A stretch of DNA of 64,000 nucleotides, taken from assembly GCF_010093535.1 (NCBI RefSeq), contig NW_022985210.1, forward strand, positions 303,509 to 367,508, written 5' to 3'. Source of the DNA: Lindgomyces ingoldianus. Taxonomy: Eukaryota > Ascomycota > Dothideomycetes > Pleosporales > Lindgomycetaceae. Below are positions 1-11,549 of this stretch, in pieces (the first letter of the stretch is position 1; each line of letters starts with the position of its first letter). Below the pieces are notes generated by a model. The model searched no databases and had not been told where the DNA came from. It saw only the letters and a list, made by a program, of their open reading frames with translations. Made by a program: the position numbers and the translations under genes.

Positions 1-2108
1 CCCCCGATTAGCTTCTTCTCGAAGGACATGAAACATTCCACACGGGCTTGACGAGCCTCACGAGCCCCCTCGGTTACCAACCACCTCCCCCTTCTGTCCT
101 GAACGACCCGCATCATGATTCCCGCGACCGATTCGACGCTGGCCATGGTGTTGGCGGCTTACCCCAGGAAATCCCGTTCAGCGCGCTCCCGCCGCTAGCC
201 TCAGGCCGTCGGCTCCTCAACCCCGAGTCAATGGCGCCTTAAAGCGCGGTCGCTGCCCTCATAGGCTGCCAGCCCAACCTGCGCTTCTGCTAGTGGAAGA
301 CGAGGCCGCACAAGGCTGCTGCAAGGCTGGCCAATCTGACTTATAGTGAGCGAGAGTTAGCGACTCACCACCACCAACCACCACTACCCTGCTCTACCGC
401 CGTCCGTTGCCTCTGCGTAACAGCTGCTGCCTCGGTGAGGTAAAAGAGGGCGGCGGCCGGTCATAGGATGTGAGGTGATGTGATGTGATGCAATGCTCCT
501 GGTGGCAGACTCCTACCGTTTGATCGATGCCTGATGATGTTGTGAAGGTGTGGTCCTGAAGGACTGTGGCGTGTCCCATGAGACGAGGACGATGTGAAGC
601 GACAGCCTTCTTTTTCCCAATCCGGGATATTGTTTATTCGCCTTGAAAGTAAAGGGGGCGTAGTTCATCTCTTTGCACAATCGCCTTTTATGAAATAGTA
701 CTTAGGATTCCAAGGACTGCAGCCAGTTGTCACGGATCCGGGTCCGAATCCCTCGAACAAATGCCTCGTCCAGTTGCTCTCTGCCAAAAACGCCCTTTCA
801 AATAAGCAACTTCGCGCGCAAGCCAATGCCCTTCCGCCTGCAAATTCCGTTGAGTTGATTTTTCAAATCCATGCAGGAAGCAACACTCCCGCAATCTCTC
901 TGGCATTTCACATGAAACAAACCTTACCGCTGCACTTCTCATCCCTAAGCCAAGATACCTCACGTGTGCGAGCTCAGAGGTTCTGCCAACCGTTGCACAT
1001 GTGCCAGCGCGCCAATCATCCGCTCGTGAAAGCGTTCACCAGCGCCGAACCATCAATCGGCGGGCGTAAATCTGACTCTCGCACGAATCTGGTAGCCGCG
1101 GAGATTTCCTTACCGCCCTTCCGTTCCACGGGATCCTGCTCCTCTCCGTCCACTAGCGCTGGAACCCCCGAAAATCGCGGTGAGGCTCCAAGACTCGATT
1201 CTCTTTCCTTTCCAGGTCACTGCTGGGCTCTTCACAGAACTTAAAAAGCTCGTCGCTGCTCTGCGCTGCCATGGCATAATTTGGAGAACGGTAAGTCTTG
1301 TGTCAGCCTGCTTGCCTGGAAAGGAGGAACGGCGACGAGAAGTGAGCCAACGCGCTAGTGCGCTTTTGGAATGTGGTGGGTTTAGCGACTTTTTGAGATA
1401 GAGATGTAGGCAAAGGGTTCACCGGTGAGGTCGCTGGTACCGACCGAGTCAGTAGTTGTTAGGAGTTACGGTTACATTGATAATGGAGCTATAACAATCC
1501 TGAAGATTCTTTGCGCTCGAGGGCTCTTTTGCGTGTGAAAGGCGACAAAAGTTTGTGAAAGTGGCAGAAGTTGTGACGGCACGTTCCACATCCCTGACGC
1601 TTGAGCATCTCCCTATCACATGCTTGCAGCTCGGGCTCCCTCTTGTCATGTTACCGCTTGCCCCTGTGCTAGCACCTAGGCAAGAGGTATATCTTCGAAC
1701 TGCAGAGCAGCTGCTCTGCTCTTTAATTTGATCTAGTTAGGCTACACCACTTTCTTGTTGCTTGAGCATGACGATCGTGATAGAAGTAAAAGGAATTTGT
1801 TAGGCATCATCTCATGCCGTTACCCGGGTCGACTAATAAGTCACGGATATCGGTTAAATGTATTTCCGCCATATGAGCTGCTGAGAAAACGCCACAGCCA
1901 AGAAGTGCAGGGCATCCACCTCCTCAGCCTTGTCCGACATTGTCTAGCCTTCAAGGCGAGGATGAATTACTACACTCTCTGCCATGTCGGCATACAGTAG
2001 GGCTCTGCCCAATAGTGTTTGCATCCTTGCCACTCTTTTGCGAGATTTTCACTTCTCGATATCTGTACTTCTCCTCGGGCTAGGAGACAAGCCACATTCT
2101 GCAATTAA
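1..2108. other. Intergenic, no supported gene
   Basis: Open frames here are short, overlap on both strands and show no recognisable domain. The longest, a 156-codon frame at 774-1244 on the plus strand, has a Ser/Pro/Thr-rich, low-information translation and competes with a frame on the other strand, so I do not call it. The stretch probably holds upstream sequence for a gene left of the window and the promoter of the NLR gene that starts at 2109. Confidence 0.5.
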
Positions 2109-5100
2109 ATGGCTGAAGCTCTAGCAGTAGTCGGCATTGTCGCCAACATAGTCCAGCTCGTTGACTTCGGCTCCCGGGTTCTGAAACGCCTTGAAGAATA
2201 TCAGTCCAGTCTCGCAGAGATTCCGGAAGCGTTCCGCCACCTCAAAGCTGAGCTGCCCATGCTGCTAGATGCCCTCCAGCAGACAAAGGCAGGGATTGAT
2301 GCCGGGTCTATGCAAGATGAAACTAAAAAGGCCCTTGTCCCTGCTGTTGAAGGGTGTGGAGTACAAATAAAGGCGCTAAATGAAGTAATCGCGAAAGCGC
2401 TGCCCGCATCGGGTGACTCTTGGGCCAGACGAGGCGGGAAGGCAATTGGAAGCCTTCGGTACGACGCAAAGGTGCAGAAGATAACAGCCATAATTCGAGG
2501 GTACATCCAGACCCTGACATACCATGCCGCTATCTCCCTAAGACCCTTAGCAGGTATATCTTTCCCATGCACTAAGGGTACATATTTACTTCTAACAGTT
2601 CCTCAATCTCATCCCGCCCCTTGCTCCACTACTCCTTTCCAGCGTGATCCACACTTTGTAGATCGCAGCATCCTTGCGGAAATTGATTTTAAGAACCGCC
2701 AGTCTACGTCTAGATTAGCGCTTGTTGGCCTTGGTGGTGTTGGGTAGGTAGCAAGCCTCCTGCTCTCCTTAAGGCATACATTGACAAGTTGGAAAGGAAG
2801 TCCCAGATTGCCATCGAGTACTCCTACCGGGTACGAGACAAGTCGCAGGATACATGGGTGTTCTGGGTGCATGCAGACACGCAAGCGAGGTTTGAGGAGG
2901 GCTACCGGAGAATTGCTGAGACGGTGAAGGTAGAAGGCTGGGATAACCCTAAAGCAGATGTTCTGCGGCTTGTTCGCAGTTGGATGTGTGATGGATCGAA
3001 CAGGCAGTGGGTACTGGTTGTGGACAATGCGGATGATTTGGGTGTCTTCTTCCATAACAGGTCGCAAACTCGTGGAGCAGACAGCCTAGATCGATCAGTA
3101 GAGCTGCTCTCAGACTTCTTACCGCAGTCGCCGAACGGATTGATCCTTATTACCTCTCGGAGCCAAGATGTAGCATACAGACTGACGGGAAGCTATGCCT
3201 CCATCATGAAAGTTCAGCCAATGGACTGGGACGAAGCGCTAACTCTTCTCCAGAAGAAGCTCAGTCCTAACACCGACCAACATAACGCTATCAAACTGCT
3301 ACAAGCTCTTGACTACATGCCCCTTGCCATTACGCAGGCAGCGGCTTATATTGAACAAAGAGCACCACGGATGACCATCTCGCGATACCTAGATGTGGTT
3401 TGCAGAAGCGACTATGACCGAGCCCGTCTGCTAAAGAAGGACGTGGGAGACAGTCGCAGGGACGGTAGAGCATCTAACTCCATTATCACAACCTGGCAGA
3501 TCTCGTTCGAATATATCCGGAAGGAGATGCCCACAGCCGCTCGACTCCTCTCACTAATGAGTCTTTTTGACAGGCAAGGGATCCCAGATTCGCTTCTGCA
3601 CAATCAATACCAGCAAGACAAGGATGAGGAAGCCGACTTTGAAGAAGATATCCATACTCTGACCAGCTATTCCCTGGTTGGGATGAATGCGGATGGACGC
3701 GAGTTTAAAATGCACCGGCTGGTGCAGTTCTCGATGAAGAAGTGGCTGGAGTTAAACCAGGAGCTAGAGCAGTGGAAAGAGGAGTATGTGAGGCTTATGG
3801 ATAACAGTTACCCAGTGGGAAAGCACAAAAACTGGGCATTGTGTCAAGCCCTGTTTCCACACGCTCAAGCAGCGGTAGGGTGCCGGCCGACCAGTACAAA
3901 GGCGCTAGAGGAGTGGGCATCGGTGCTTTTCAAGGCTGCGTGGTATGCCGGCGAAATCGGACAATACAACGTGGCAAAGGAGATGGGTGCCAGTGCTTTA
4001 CAGGCGAGAGAGGCTACCCTAGGAGCTGAGCACCCAGACACGCTAAATAGCATCAACGGTCTTGGTGTAATATTATCACGGCAAGGCAAGTATAAAGAAG
4101 CCCAGGCAATGAATAGGCGAGCGCTGGGGGGATGTGAGAAGACGCTGGGGAAAGAGCACCCGGACACGCTGACTTGCGTGAGTAACCTGGCTTTGGTGCT
4201 GCAGCATGAAGGGAAGTACGAAGCAGCGGAGGAGATGAACCGGCGAGCGCTGGAAGGAAGAGAGAAGACAGTGGGGAAAGAGCACCCGGACACCCTGATT
4301 AGCGTGAATAACCTGGCTTTGGTGCTGCAGCATCAAGGGAAGTACGAAGCGGCAGAGAAGATGAGCCGGCAAGTGCTGGAGGGAAGGGAGAAGACGCTGG
4401 GGAAAGAGCACCCTTCCACGCTAACCAGCGTGAGCAACGTGGCTGCGGTGCTGCGGTGTCAAGGAAAGTACGATGCTGCAGAGGAGATGAGCCGGCGAGT
4501 GTTGGAGGGAAGAGAGAAGACGGTGGGGAAAGAGCACCCTTCCACGCTGACCAGCGTGAGTAACCTGGCTTTGGTGCTGCAGCATCAAGGGAAGTACGAA
4601 GTAGCAGAGGAGATGAACCAGCGAGTGCTGGAAGGAAGAGAGAAAACGCTGGGGAAAGAGCACCCAGACACGCTGACTAGCGTGAGTAACCTGGCCTTTG
4701 TGTTGCAGCATCAAGGGAGGTACGAAGTGGCGGAGGAAATGAGCCGGCGAGCGCTAGAAGGAAGAGAGAAGATGATGGGGAAAGAGCACCCTTCCACGCT
4801 GACCAGCGTGAGCAACGTGGCTTCGGTGCTGCAGTATCAAGGAAAGTATGAAGCGGCAGAGGAGATGAGCCGGCAAGCGCTGGAGGGAAGAGAGAAGACG
4901 CTGGGGAAAGAGCACCCTTCCACGCTGACCAGCGTGAGCAACGTGGCTTCGGTGCTGCAGTATCAAGGAAAGTACGAAGCCGCAGAGGAGATGAGCCGGC
5001 GAGCACTAGAAGGAAGAGAGAAGACGCTAGGGAAAGAGCACCCGGATACGCTGACTAGCGTATCCTGGTTGGCTTTTCTCTATCATGAACAGCAAAAATA

Positions 5101-5248
5101 CGAAGCAGCTTCGGTCTTATATCAAAGAGCAAGCAGCGGGTTCGACCATGTGCTTGGCTCAGAGCATCCTATCACTGTCTCGTGCGCTAGACTTTATTCG
5201 TGTCTAAAGCAGGAAATGCTGGAGGATGCGGGGAATGTGGGAAAGTAA
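2109..5248 (+). CDS. NLR-type receptor: SesA / NB-ARC / TPR protein
   Basis: Predicted 1013-residue STAND ATPase of the fungal NLR class, a cytosolic receptor family linked to heterokaryon incompatibility and recognition of non-self or damage. I infer introns at 2554-2598 and 2744-2796. Residues 1-130 match the SesA-type N-terminal domain (MAEALAVVGIVANIVQL). The second intron splits the Walker A codons; splicing gives GLGGVGKSQIA near residue 190. Walker B is WVLVVDNADD, a sensor-like LILITSRS follows, then a GLPL-like MPLAITQAAAYIE and an MHD-like KMHRLVQFS. From about residue 596 to the end lie nine full 42-residue TPR units and a degenerate tenth. The first intron is a multiple of three, so its removal is less certain than that of the second. 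The 2109 ATG directly precedes the SesA motif. The ligand is unknown. Many long antisense frames over the repeats are by-products of the repetition. Confidence 0.9.
3995..5128 (+). repeat. Tandem 126-bp coding repeat (TPR units)
   Basis: Nine head-to-tail 126-base units encode 42-residue TPRs with the pattern (A/V)LEGREKTLGKEHPxTLTSVSN followed by LxxVLQxQGKYEAAEEMSR. Units 2 to 8 are nearly identical at the nucleotide level; unit 1 and the last units diverge. The uniformity suggests recent duplication or gene conversion, as is known for repeat domains of fungal NLR/HET proteins. Confidence 0.9.
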
Positions 5249-7255
5249 TGCTGTAAAATTGGAAAGATACGGCTAAAATGAAAGGCGACCTCTTTCTACT
5301 AAATGCTATACAGGGCACGCGAAATGTTAAAATGAGACTTTTATCAGTCGATGCAAAGCATTGATGGATCTACAGCGAAGTTGACTTGGATAAGTTGTAG
5401 CCTAGATTTTATCTGTTAGCGTACAATATCAGACTATGAAGTAGGTGACAGCTCTGCATCAATTCAGGTGTCGCATTCTTAAAAAAAGCCCTCCTACGCT
5501 TGAATCCTAATATTGAAGCCTCAACAACATGAACGAAAATTCTTATAGATCACTCTGGCTGTACCGGGCCTAGATCTCAAGGTAGGCACGATGGCAGCCA
5601 AGTCCACGATAGGTTACCAGGTAAATGGTACGAGCAGACGTCCTGGATGGAATTTGAGAGTCGTGGATAGATGAGAAGGAATTTTGATCTAAGAGTGGAA
5701 AAGAGTTGAAGAATTTCTAGTAATGTATTGATGTGACAGGAAAATTTGGATTCGAATCTCAAAGTAGACGGCTCAGAAGAGGTTGAAACACTTTGTCGTA
5801 TGGATTGGGATGCAGCATGAGGAAGTCTAGCCCTTCTTATGCTCTGAATTCAACCTGTTGTTCATAGTATTTCTAGTCCAACATACCTAGAAATCTGCTC
5901 TGCCTCTTTTGCTAGCCGCCATCAAATCTAAGTCAGAGGATTTCTCCTGTTTATAGCTACTTGTTTAGTTAAAAAAAAAATTAAAAAAGTGTAACTTTTG
6001 TGGCTTTGTAACCAACAAAGAATAGTTATGTTTTCCTTGATTTGATGGGCGGTAACTTTCTTAAGAATTGACTTCGTAATTCTCACTCTGACGCGATCTT
6101 TGACTAGGGGGACTAAGGTCAGGGAGATTGGTCGTCAAACGCCTTCTCCTCAACGAAATATGTGGCTATCCTATTGAGGATATTGTATTTTGGAGATCCC
6201 TATAATTTAAAGCAAAGGCGGACCTTTCATGGCACATGAGCCGATTTCTTTACTCTCCCCATCTAGCGTAATTTCTAGCGTAATTACACTTCGTCATTCA
6301 TCGCCGTGCTGCTTTGTGTTGCAAGTGGCAAAAGTTCAACCTTCTACCAAGTACAGCAGAAGAATATATATAGGCAGATGAATATGCACGCATGACACTT
6401 TTTTAATAGGGATCGACTTAGGACCTAGGCGGGATTAAGGTATTTTACAGGCTCTTAAAATGCCTAGTCTTCAACCTTACAAAAGGGGGCATATTTCTGT
6501 ATAATCCGCCTGGTTAGGGGCCTCTGGAATACACGTACGTAGTAGGGTTAGGTTATAAAGCGGATGATACAAGCATCTCTAGAGTTCCTTAGATCAAGCC
6601 CTAAATATTAATAATAGAGCTTACATTAAAGTCTTCTCAGGGTTAAAGTCCCAAGCATTACCTGCGGTTGCTCGACCTGTCCACTCCCAAACCCTGGCTT
6701 ATATTCAGACTCTAATTAAACCTGGGAGCTGCGCTCAGCATCGCATTTTCCGCTTAGCTGTCTGTGTGCCGATTGGATACACAGTGCAGAAGAGATGACT
6801 CTGTTTAAACTGCGAGGGTCTGCCATTAGTGGGATGCTATAGTCAGGCGATATAATAAGGAGTGGCTACAATATCTACGCGGTGAGGGAGAAGGTTCACA
6901 CCAAAGCAACTATCAGCGCTATTTATCTAACTAACTTCTTTCAAGAATCTGCACCTGCATAGCCAAGAGGCTAAACAAGGAATTAATTATCTGTATACAG
7001 AGTAAATAGAAAATTCTAGACAGCTACAGAGAGATAAATCGGAATAGTTTAGATGTGAGCGTACCTGTATTATTCATCTTTCACAGCGCAGCCAAACTGG
7101 TGTTATAGTGGAAGGGGCTAGCTGGATGCCCAATACAGTGAATATATTGAGTGGGTTAAGTTGTTGAAACTATTTTGTTTGTGAACTAATGAGAGATAGA
7201 GAAAGACTTCTTGACCAGGGTTGAACCGCACACCATTACACGACAGCGTGTGTAC
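5249..7255. other. AT-rich intergenic stretch
   Basis: About 2 kb with no supported gene. Composition turns clearly AT-rich from about 5.9 kb, with many TA-containing words, poly-A at 5971-5980 and short local duplications such as TAGCGTAATT twice at 6265-6285. Translation in all frames is full of stops. It may be old, RIP-mutated repeat DNA, but I could not recognise any element. Confidence 0.4.
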
Positions 7256-7939
7256 TCAAGAACCATCGCTTGATGGCGTTGAGCCGCCATCAATCTTTTC
7301 TAGGATAACTAACACTGCCTTGTCGCCATGACCCTTTACATAGTCTATCAGCTCTTCTGCGACCACCTTTACCAAACTTTCGGCTCTTAGTCTTTCGACC
7401 TCGGCCTTGAACCCTCCTGACACCCAGATCTCGTCCAGGATCGTTGCAGCCACGATGCCATTTGTCCTGGTGACTCGCACAAATTCTCTCAGAGCAGGGT
7501 CAGGACCAACATGGCCAAGAGTGAACGTGCCAACGCATGTTACAATGTCATACGTTTCGTCTGGCTTTCCGATGCGGCGAGTCAAATCCGCCTGCCCGAG
7601 ATTGCGATAGACGCCCGTCTGCTTTGCCACTGCAAGCATGGGGGAAGAAAGGTCAAGTCCATCGATGACCTTTGCACCAGCCAGAGAAAGAGCTTGGCCC
7701 ACAAGCCCAGTTCCGCAACCAGCGTCCAGTATCGCAACAGCGCCTTTAGTGGAGTTGTTGCAGGATTTGAGAGCGTATTGGGCGACAAGGATAGGAGCGA
7801 CGTATTCTTGGGCCTCGTCGCCAACCTCGGCGTTGTAAGTAGCGGCCCATTTGTCGTATATGGTCATGCAATCATGAACATTGAGAGCGGCCCGCGCTTT
7901 AGCAAGATACATATCGCTAGTTGGGATTTGAGTCCTCAT
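7256..7939 (-). CDS. Class I SAM-dependent methyltransferase (METTL27-like)
   Basis: About 227 residues, single exon. A clear SAM-binding motif I (AILDAGCGTGLVGQAL) follows an N-terminal YDKWAATYNAEV helix typical of the Williams-Beuren region protein 27 (METTL27) type. Then come a motif II acid (IDGLDLSSPML), a motif IV region (YDIVTCVGTF) and a post-I region with ALREFVRVTRTNG. The frame is open upstream to an ATG at 8047, but those residues are low complexity and unlike the family, so I prefer the internal start at 7939 (MRTQIPTSDM). The substrate cannot be read from the sequence; a small molecule is likely. Neighbours are AT-rich DNA on one side and a convergently unrelated MFS gene on the other, so context gives no hint. 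Confidence 0.85.
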   Translation of the reverse strand: MRTQIPTSDMYLAKARAALNVHDCMTIYDKWAATYNAEVGDEAQEYVAPILVAQYALKSCNNSTKGAVAILDAGCGTGLVGQALSLAGAKVIDGLDLSSPMLAVAKQTGVYRNLGQADLTRRIGKPDETYDIVTCVGTFTLGHVGPDPALREFVRVTRTNGIVAATILDEIWVSGGFKAEVERLRAESLVKVVAEELIDYVKGHGDKAVLVILEKIDGGSTPSSDGS

Positions 7940-9035
7940 ATTGAAGAAATCAATTGCTGAAGAGGAGAATTTGTAAATTGTGATAATTGATTGATGGCCC
8001 TCATAAAGATATATTGTTCTGTGCTTTGAGTATAGTCCAGGGTTCATTTTGCTCCTCGCACCAGACTGAGCTCTTATAACATTTGGTCAATGGTATCCTA
8101 ATACACCCCATCTATGGTGTCATGCTGCAGCAATTTGTTCATTGAATGTCGCAGCCTATGATTTGGCGTAGAGCTATCAGAACATCTGCACTACCTTCGG
8201 GGATATACATACCTGGACGCAAAGGGCAGTCGGATTACGTCCGGAAGGAATGATGCATACATACAAATACAACTCATATCCAAGATATTCACCAAGAAAT
8301 GTAACAGGATTGGTCCAATGCGGGTGGCGTTGAAATACAAAGGTGATCTTTCCCCGGCCCAGTCCGGATGATGCGATTCGAGGTTGCTCATTATGTGCTC
8401 CCGTGCAGGGGAAAAACTTGCCCGACAACAATCTGTTATAAGAAAAGGGCATGGGCGCCACGGCATATCCGACGGGAGCAATCCTTCGGGGAGGGGGGGA
8501 CCGTAGGTTCGCGCACTATGACGTCAGTAATCCAACATCGATGCATAACTTAGCCGATCTATATGAAAATCCATGTGGTGCTTACGGTTACACTGAGTGG
8601 ATTGTATTAGAAATTTAGAGCTATCGACGCTATCGGTATAGAAGAGGTTGATCCGCATGCGCTCCATGGTTGAAACCGTTCGCTTCAACTTGCTGCTGGT
8701 GGAAACACTGACCCTGAGAACACCAGCCGGTAGTGATGATGTTAAAGCAAAGATGTTCACCAAAAATGCCGCGTCGAGATATCTCAAAGTCTACTCGTGT
8801 TATAGAATCACACTAATACGAATTCGTGGACCTTATAGGCCCTCTATAACGTATAGTCGAATTAGTCGGAGGGAAGGATCTGAACGGGATAAATTGAATT
8901 AATAGGTCAAGAGAATTAATTATAGTGTAAGTAAGCTATTTATATATGTTGGAGGAGGTTGATGAACTAGTGTCACTGGGTACCAGCTCCTATTGCCGAA
9001 CGTGTGATTGAGCTTTGGCCAGTTCGACAGACTTT
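7940..9035. other. Intergenic region
   Basis: This holds the promoter of the methyltransferase gene (transcribed leftwards from about 7939) and the 3' region of the MFS gene (ending at 9036). The open frames overlap on both strands and have no family motifs. Confidence 0.4.
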
Positions 9036-10736
9036 CTACCACTTTGTCCTCCAATCCCAACCCTTCACTTTGATCCTGACCCATACAAAACATAAGAAGG
9101 AAAGCACATAGCTGAGTCCGGTGAACAGAGCCGCGCCCCAATATCTCTCTTTACCTCTAGTCTCCACTGCATCGAGAAGGCTCCCAGCAATAGGGATGCT
9201 AATCAATACGCCAAAAGCCACTACCGTGAAGCAGCTTGCGTAATATCGCCCATATTCTTGAGTTTCACAAAGCTGGCCTAAGCAGATTGGCGTCAAGCTA
9301 ACATTCGATCCGCTGACGAATCCGAATAGTAGTACAAAAACTACCAGAAGTGCGTAGTTGTCCAGGTTTGGTACGAGGATGTCTGGTAGCCAGAAACATA
9401 GGACTGACACAGTGCAGAGAAACAATGAGACAATCATGGTGTTGTATCGGCCGAATCGATCAGCCACGTCACCCGCCACGTACCGGCCAACGCATGAAGC
9501 AGAATTGAGAATCGCGAGGAGTTGATATGCGAACGCCGCTGACCCGTTCAATGTTGCCTCATGAGACAGACGCTGTCGATCGATGTAGTAGCTAGGCACG
9601 TACGTAATTGGTATGAAGTACGCCAGGTCCGTCAAAAGGACTCCGGTGGTTGTGGCTGCCATGGCTCCGGTTCCATCCATGAAGATTTTTGGGTCCGGCA
9701 AAGTATCTCGCCAAGTCGTTGCTGCTCCTTTGCGCGGTGGAACTCTGCTTCGGCAGAATGTCACGCTGATAGCGCAAAGCACGAGCAGCACAAATCCAAG
9801 AATCCGAATCGACCATCCCCATCCTACTTGGGGGAGGAGTGCCTGTATCATCAGGGGAAAGAGGACGCCGCCGAAACCGCCTCCTATGAATGCTATGCCA
9901 CTAGCGAGACCGCGACGCTCCATGAACCAATGAGCGACGCAGCCCATGGATGGAGTGAGGAGAAGGGATGAACCGATACCCGTTAAGATGGAGAAGGACA
10001 GAAAGATCTGATAGTATTCTATAATACTATTAGTAAGGAGCACATCTTTAAAGAAGATCAGGCTAGCATCAATCTCAGCAGATTGCTACGGAAACGGGTG
10101 ACGCATGGAGAATCGATGAAAACGGAGCTTACTGGTGCAGACGCTGAGCGAGAAAATGCCAATGAGCGTGCAAATTGTTCCCGCAATTATTAGTCCACGT
10201 GGGCCCATCGCATCGAAGGTTGGTCCAACCTGCACCCCAAAAACCCAGTTCACGAAGGCGTAGATTGAGAATATCCAGCCAAGGGCGGACGGAGATTCTT
10301 CCGGTAGGATCACTTTTGAGATGACGACCTCGAACACTCCGGCTGTGTTGTAGATACCCAGCGATGCGGTCAAGCCACACCAAGCACCCAGCACCACTAA
10401 CCAGGCATCACGGCCGCCCTCTGGATAAGTGATCTCAGTGTCACGGGGTTCCAAGTCACCCGCCGCGGGAAGAGATAGCGAAGGTTTTTCGGCATGGGGA
10501 GAATATCCTCTTTCATCAGCCAGGACCTCTTTCTTGTCATCAGAGATGTGAGAAGCTTCGATCCGTGACGAACTGTGCTGGAAGCTTGGTACCATTGCCT
10601 CTAACGGTTTCGCCTCGAAAGTCTTGCAGTGTTTGTCAAAGCCTCGCTTTCTTTCCTCAGTTGACGGGCGCCTTTTTTTTTTTTTGAAAGGGGAAGTGAC
10701 AGATTTTAAGTCTGCTTGTGGTTGCTGGAGTGTCAC
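9036..10736 (-). CDS. MFS transporter, monocarboxylate (MCT/SLC16-like) family
   Basis: Predicted 528 residues in two exons, with an intron at 10019-10132 (donor GTAAGC, branch region TTACTAAT). Splicing joins SVCTKYYQIF across the second and third helices. An Arg/Lys- and Ser-rich cytosolic N-terminus of about 110 residues leads into PEGGRDAWLVVLGAWC, the conserved opening of helix 1 in fungal MCT-like proteins. Twelve helices are plausible; the loop between helices 4 and 5 reads WFMERRGLASGIA and loop 8-9 reads GRYVAGDVADRFGRYN, both typical. It should be a plasma-membrane or vacuolar proton-coupled monocarboxylate-type carrier; the substrate is unknown. A run of 13 T at 10673-10685 encodes the KKKK near the N-terminus and is a likely slippage site. 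An in-frame later ATG would skip this part. Confidence 0.88.
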
Positions 10737-11197
10737 CTCACAATTGGAGGAGGGGGTTGGATGAAACAGTGGCTTTCGAATGTCTGTCTCCGTGGAAAGA
10801 AGTTGAGATTTTGCAGGGCTACAGAAAAGAGGGAAATGTGTAGTAGTTATAGGGATCTGTTTGGTGAGTGGCCTTCGAACGCTTGTGTTAGTGTTTGTCT
10901 ACGGTCTACCGACACTTTCATATGTAAAAATGACGTATACGTCATAACCCTCCCCCAACATTCGATGCCAATACTAAACTTCTTATCTTCTCTCCCTCCT
11001 TCTCCTTCAGATATTCTCCCCTTTTTCGAAGGAGCCTCGACAAGGATTTAATGTTTGCTTAGGCAGTACGATTTAACATTAGTTCGCAGAGGCAAAGGTG
11101 AATGCAGACACGGACGCAGTGGTAGACGTAGATAGATAGAGATAGATCAATTCATGATACTTCTAAATTTGAGTCGATTCCCTGTTTTGACTGGAGC
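10737..11197. other. Promoter region of the MFS gene
   Basis: No gene is supported. Frames on the plus strand are short and have no motif. The stretch is likely the upstream region of the leftward MFS gene and leads into the tandem repeat array. Confidence 0.4.
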
Positions 11198-11400
11198 GTA
11201 TTCAAAGTGGCCAGTCACCGCAAAGCAACGGAAGTTGAATCCAAAGTACCCAATCAGCGGCAAGCAAAGGAGCCGTGAACTCATAGTGGCCAATCAGTGA
11301 CAGGCGAAGGAACTGTGGACTCAAAGTGTCCAATCAGCAACAAGCGAGGGACTGTGAACTCTTAGTGGCCAATCAAGAACAGATCTGTGAAACTCAAAAT
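11198..11400 (+). repeat. 40-bp tandem repeat carrying CCAAT boxes
   Basis: Five units of 39-40 bases repeat the pattern TCAAAGTGGCCAATCAGYG plus CAAGCGAAGGA and CTGTGAAC. CCAAT occurs at 11250, 11290, 11330 and 11369, with a CCAGT variant at 11211, so the spacing is 39-40 bases. CCAAT is the binding core of the Hap/CBF complex in fungi. It lies about 1 kb upstream of the 2OG oxygenase and about 0.5 kb upstream of the MFS gene. Confidence 0.8.
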
Positions 11401-11549
11401 AATTAATTAGTGCTAAGCACTGCCTTCCGCTGTCATCGGCACGGCTCGGGGCGATCGCAGGCGTTGAGCAGACATGCATTGTGAGACTAGACGAGATTGG
11501 TCAATATGAGGGTACTCATAATCAGATCTAAGGTCGAGCAATTAAGTCG
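11401..11549. repeat. Non-tandem part of a diverged duplicated block, copy 1
   Basis: The sequence from the GGCTCGGGGC word through CGTTGAGCAGACATGCAT, GAGATTGGTCAATATGAGGGTACT recurs, diverged, at about 11700-11800 (GGCTCGGGGC, CGTTGAACAGACATGCAT, GAGATTGGTCAATATGAAGGTACT). Together with the 40-bp units on its left this shows that a larger block of roughly 250-320 bases was duplicated. A reverse CCAAT (ATTGG) lies at 11496. Confidence 0.7.

Noticed and set aside
740..765. GGGTCCGAATCCC hairpin resembling a tRNA T-arm
   Set aside because: The invariant TTC of the T-loop is not matched and no anticodon or D-arm could be found at the right distance.
774..1244. 156-codon plus-strand frame
   Set aside because: Low-information Ser/Pro-rich translation, overlapped by an opposite-strand frame, no motif and no supporting signals.
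3865..5006. Several long minus-strand frames opposite the NLR repeats
   Set aside because: They repeat with the same 126-base period as the plus-strand TPR units and are by-products of the repetition.
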